Source: Angiostrongylus vasorum | Lineage: Eukaryota; Nematoda; Chromadorea; Rhabditida; Metastrongylidae | Assembly: GCA_018806985.1 (NCBI GenBank) | Contig: JADANN010000164.1 | Location: forward strand, 186,001 to 250,000 | DNA length: 64,000 nucleotides | Reading direction: 5' to 3' | Part shown: positions 33,901-39,900 of the stretch, one piece after another | How the letters are laid out: each line of letters begins with the position of its first letter | Numbering within the stretch: position 1 is the first letter of the stretch | Notes under the pieces: generated by a model | The model's database searches: none | Seen by the model: the letters and a program-made list of their open reading frames with translations, nothing else | Told to the model about the DNA's origin: nothing | Position numbers and translations under genes: made by a program

Positions 33901-36900
33901 AAAAGCCTCAAGAAGTTTTCGCGCTGGTGTTCTAGTCTCCTGCGCAAGGATATTGGCTTTAACTTCAAAATCGTCCTTGCTGTGCTAACACATAATAACA
34001 TAACCAGGGAAATAAAGGAAGAATCGCGCGACTTGGCTGGGCAAATAGCCATCTCCAATGGCTACGAAACAGTAACCCTACGAGATAAGTTTAGAAGGAG
34101 AGCGACGCCCCCAAGCGAAACAGTTGGGCAAAGGAAAATCCAGTTCATGTTCCCTTTTATTAGCGATGAAGTAAGCGTAGCTATTAAACGATGCTTAAGA
34201 AGGGCAGGTCTAGAGGAATCGGTAGCGATAGTTGAAATACCACCGGCTACTCAACGTCGTCACTTAGTTCTTAACCGCCTGTATGACCGTCTATGCGAAA
34301 CAACAAATTGCGTAATTTGCCTTTACGGCAGGGACGGCGATTTCATGAGTTCAGGTACGATCTACCTGATGTCTTGTAATAATTGCGGAGATGAATATAT
34401 TGGCGAAACGGGCAGGCCTTTGTGTATCCGTATAAAAGAGCACCTAGATGGCAAACGAAAACTGAGACAAAGTACCCCACTAGGCACGCATAGGATACAA
34501 AAGCGTAGCGGGGACGATTTTGAAGTAAAAGTCAATATTCTTGCGCAGGAGACTAGAACACCAGCGCGAAAAATTCTTGAGGCTTTTTGGATAAATGCCA
34601 AAAACCCCACAATCAATAGCAGGGATGAATGCCCAGAGGTCATACGCGACCTGACCCCCGTATGTTCGCATCAATTTCTGATGTGGGAGGTGCAGTCATC
34701 AACCATATGCGACCATAATCAGCTGTTCTAATCTTCCTCATTGGAAGGCACGTAAAAAAAGCGGTGAGTTTTTTTCGAGAAGCTGTTGACCATATAATTA
34801 CCATAGAGTTTTTTCGTCTTTTTGTAAGTGTTATTGAAGCGTTTGGCCTAGTAAACTGTATATCAGTATAGCCTTCCAGGCTCTGAAGAAGGCGATACTG
34901 CCGAAACGTCAGCTACTGTTGTATTGTATTGTGTTTTTCTATGGAAGTAAATGTATGCTGTTTAACAACCTCGCGATTGCTGAACAAGGAAACGACGCAT
35001 TCATATTCCAATGCCGAGGTTAATAGAAAGTCGATCCTGGTAATTATCGTCATAGCACTGGGCAACAGTTTTTTGATGTCTGTAGACTAATTCTTTTTTC
35101 TTTTTCGAAAGAATTCATTTAAATGTCTCACATTTTGTGGAAAGGATAAAAGGCTAAAGGATAAAGCTCTCGGCGTTGATCAATTCCTGAGAGATGCGCC
35201 ATGCATTCGACTTCAGTAAGCATCGTTTGGAGGTGACTGAATGCATATCTGGCGTTTACAATGACTCGCGGTGGCCTACGGATGTGTGCATTTCACGGCG
35301 CCTCCGAGCAGTGCGCTTCACGCGCGTATAGCGCAAATCTTGTACAGTAACTAAAATAAAATGAGCTGAATATAAGTAAAAAATAGATGGAAATTCAGAA
35401 AGTGCAATTACTTTGTGTTAATCACTTAAGTGTTGGTCTGATTGATCAGCATACTTACGCAGTGTAAACATAGTGAATAAAGAAAATTGACAGAGATAAA
35501 TAAATAAGTATTGGATCAATAGAGATTTTCTTTCAAGTGCACTTGTTTTTTCCAGAAACTAAGTGACTTTTTTTCTGTGCTTTTTTTTCTTAAAAGAGGA
35601 TCCTAACGCAGATTCGTCAAAATTCTCGCTGTCATGGGTGACAAAGTTAGCTCACGACGATTCTGGTCGGTTGTACAAAGCGGACTTTGATTTGTATAAC
35701 TTCTTTCTGAGAAATCGACATGAGGTCAGTGGTTTTCTTTAGAAAGAAAGCAATTCTTCAACATTTGACTGCTCTTATAGTGTATATACTTCAATGGTTT
35801 GCTCTATATTCTTTTTATTTTTCGAGCTGACCGTCATTTCACTTCGGCACTGAAGATCAATACTTTCCTTGGATTTTTAAGCTAACCCGAGGTTGATAAA
35901 CTCAGCCTATCTGCTCTGAGGAAGACGAAGATGTGGAAACATTAGCCACGTAAACCTTTTTATCAAGCTCGTGTTAGGTTAAGAATCCAGCAAGGTATAT
36001 AATTTTTACTTCCTTCATTTTGATATCTGTAATCTTTGCATTGATTTACTTCAAGGATTTATCCTTTTTACAATAGAGTCGTCCCTGTTTCACACATTCT
36101 GTCCGTTCTTTTCAGTTAGAAAACTCTTTCGTGTTCTTCTTGGGTGATCATGGACCCCGTTTTGGGAAAGTAAGCTGAACAAATTTTTTCATCCTTATTA
36201 TTTGAATTTTAATTGTTCATAATTTTTCTGTACTTACTTGAATTTTTATTATTCATAATTGTTCTGTAAGTTGCTTCCACTATTACTTATTTAGGAGACA
36301 AAAAACGCCCTTTGGTAGGAATGAAGCCAACAATCCTTTTCTGTACGTTATTGTACCCAAGTCACTACGTAATTCGGATGTGTTCAAAGTTTTAAAGGCG
36401 AAACAACAAGAGCTTATCACTCCTCATGACATCCATGCAACTCTGAAGGATATTCTCGAGGTGAGACCAGATTTTCTTTATGCCTTTATAGCTGGAAATT
36501 TCTATGGACCTTATCCATAATTCGACAAAAGCCCATTTCCATTCCCTTCATTTCCTCGCCACAGCATGGTCTACCTGGAGTATGGTGACTTCTACGAGTT
36601 TTGTTTTCTATTTTGTAACTCATTTGCACCTCAAAGACTGATGCTTTAGGTGGGCGGCAAGTAGGAGGCTTATTCTTTTTTGAAGATGACCTCCTGCGAA
36701 GAAATCTGCATCATTTTTTGGTCACCCTCTTCCATTTGCATCTCGAAAGTCTAAACTTATCATTGGAGATTTCTTTGACATGCATCAATTATCAGTTGGT
36801 TCCAGTCCAGTGGTTTCACTCTTCTTTTGGTGCACAAATCGAAGATTATCAGCAGGAACATTACCAGTACTTGGGGTGCAACTATTTGTACCATGTCTTC

Positions 36901-39900
36901 GTTGAAAGCAGGGGAACGGAAATCTGTTTCGTCATATAGCAGTAACGAAACCTGGAATAACTATGCCTGGAATATGAAATCACAACTTCTTGGGTTATTA
37001 AGCCAGCAAAGAATTATTGCGAAAAAATAAAACCACCCAGAATATTTTTTTTATTTTTTTATTTTGTTTTTTTTATTTGATCCGTCTTCACGTTCACTGT
37101 GCGGATGCCAGCACTTCTCACACCCAACTCGTTCCCTCGCATCCCTCGTACACGAAGGCCTTCCAACTTTTGCGTAAGGCTTCGGTTGTTGCTTGACGAT
37201 TTTTTATTTCATCTTGAATGTCGTAGAATGGTCGAGCAGTTCTCCCTGGAGTTCTGAGATAGCCGGGCTGGATCGTTGACAATTGGATTGCGCAGAGTGA
37301 TTTTTTTCCCAGGTAAGTCCCCCTACCAATTCCCCGACGCCGCAGGGATGAGAGGCTTGATTGACCCGGAGCGGAATTGATTTAGTCAAAATATCAACAA
37401 AAATTAAAACGTGAACATCACACTTTGTCGATTCAGAAAACTGAGATGAAATCAATCTTCACGCCATCGTCGTACACTTTTTTGTGTTATAGCTGAGATT
37501 CGTTTCTCAATCCAACTAACGTCTATGCTTCATGATTTGTTTGAGATTGATCAGCTGGAAACTAGTCTCGAGAGTACGGAGATTAAAACTCGCATTCCTC
37601 AATTTTTCTTCGACAGCTATTCCGACATACTTCAACGAATATACAAAGAAAATGTGAATGTACCCTTAGAAGAATGTCTAAGACCTTTAGCATTTCTACA
37701 ATTCTAGGGGGAAAATCGCTGGTTCGAAGCGCAACTGAGGTCCTTAGTTTTGCTCATATTGCGAAATCCTTGTGGCTGTATCCCATAGAATGTCTTGCTA
37801 TGAAAAAAATAATAGGTAGTAAATAAAAAGTTAAGACATTATGAATCCTACAGTCATTTTTTTCAATCTATTAAAACGAACACTCTATCAAATTAACCAG
37901 GATTCTTGTTCTATTAAGTTAATGTTTGTCTTGTTTTGCATCATTTATTTATGTTATTGCGTCTGTGTTATTTTAGGAGCAACCGTTTTCGAATTTCATC
38001 GACACCACATTCAAGTCTTTTTTGCCGTCAAGCCGTGGTTCATCACTGTTGCGCGAATTTGAGCCGGGTTTACAGCGAAATTGCAAAACACTTCCGATAC
38101 CGTTTCAGTATTGCATTTGCCAATACGCCAAAATACCGCTGGAGTAAGTGATTCCTGTTACTAGTATTTATGTAGTTGTATAGAAGAAACAAGCCACTAC
38201 TTTTGAGAAAACAGAGCAATCTCAGCAGTGTTTTTAACCTACAAGTGATATCAGCAATCCCCCCATCAACGGGGTTGATCTGGGGAGCACAAATCGGCAC
38301 TGAACATACTTAAGCTGAGGCTGTAGTATAAAACACGGCTAAGAGGAAGGCAAAACGAAGGAGCTGCATAGTGTGGTGGTGAGTCCGTTAGCTCCAGGAA
38401 AGGTAGTAGCGTGTTCGATCCCCACCGCAGACAGCTGCGATCCGGAGTTTTTCAAATATCTCAGCATTATTGTGTTTATGATTCACATACGGAGAAAAAA
38501 TGATCATAAAAAATTCTATTCTGCAATGTAATCGAAAGAAACCCCCTTTCACCTGAGAGGCAGTGAAGGTGAAATTGGTTTCCAGTAAGAATAGTGATAG
38601 GTGAGACCGCAGAAGTTACGAAAAATGATAATGGAAATAACTTAAAACCAAGTAGAAGCTCTGAGCGCTATCTTGAAATACCATGAACATTATGGAAGCA
38701 TGTAGAGCAGTGGTTAGAGGCGTCCCACAATTCAAACAAAGGCTTTAGTTCAATTCTGCGACCCGACCAAGGCTAACCAGGTTTTCCATTTATCTAGAAT
38801 CAGAAAATTGGTACCCAACTTCTTTGGAAGAACAGACTGTTGAAGTGATGGAGTAGGCTTCCACAACTCATTTTATAGGCTAAGTGTGCAGCTGATGACA
38901 CCTATGATGCTTAGTAGAGTGCGCACTTAGTAGAGTGCGCAAAGTATTCCTTAGTTAACTATCAACACACTACACAATAGCGCAATAGTTGCGGTTTATC
39001 ACGACCCACATTCTTTTAGTCTGCATTGATCAATAATTCACTGCTTTTCCTTAATAGCAAGCACGAGGTTGTTATTACGGCATCCACTAATACACAGTCC
39101 TCTCAACGATTTACTTCCTCATCGTGGCCGGGAGGTGTTCCTGGGTGTTTGGCTACGATGTACAGCTGGGGATTCATCGCCCCTTCAGGGTCTCCTAAGC
39201 TAAGAAGTAGTCCGACGTTTCCACGAGGAAACCCAGCTAAGAGTAAACCAATATTGGGATTCACCACCGTACTACGTATCAGACAAGTCGAATGCTGGCA
39301 AATCCACCTTCTGATCCACATGGGCGGCGACTGCCTGTGGTGGTGATGACCTGGTACAGACTTTGGCCTGGCTGTTCTCAGGACTCCGGTGAACCACAAC
39401 GCTTAATCCAGCAAAACTCCGAAGCAGTGAAAATTATGCTGGTGCTGGCACAACTAGCGAAGATGTGCCATCCAATTATCCAAGTATTAGTACAAAATGG
39501 CTGACCTTTCGGTGGTTTCGCCTTCTTCAGAGCTTGGAAAGGTTAAATTGACATGCAATACACTATGTCAAACACTTTCATAACCGCAGCCGAAAAAGAC
39601 TTAAGATAGAAGTTTTTCATTCGTATAATAAGCAGCTTATTTTAAAAAATTTTAACCTTGCTCTTTGTAATTCCTCTAGTTATTTGGTGGAGACCAGTCG
39701 CACAGAGTCTCAAATGGGCAATGAACATCCCTGGCTCAGGTCAGAGAATCAGCTGGAGGTGTGGCGCTAAGACAAGCGTGCCAAAATGCTTCAAGAGTTT
39801 TACGCGCTGATGTTTTGATTCCTGTGCGAGGATAGTGCCTTTAGTTCAAAATTCTCTCCGTTATGTTTCTGTGTATTACAGAGACAAAACGGAGAAGGCT

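Larger units (their letters stand above)
33480..35055 (+). mobile_element. Penelope-like element copy B, inverted-repeat (fold-back) insertion with 11-bp target duplication
   Basis: The target duplication TATCGTCATAG lies at 33480-33490 and 35045-35055. Between them the left arm (33491-33985) is the reverse complement of the right arm (34504-34997), and a ~520-bp unique centre carries linker and GIY-YIG coding on the plus strand. The right end has an extra ~47 bp ending 'tcgatcctggtaat'. One target duplication around the whole shows that the inverted structure arrived as a single insertion. RT is absent. Located in DUF229 intron 9. Confidence 0.88.
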
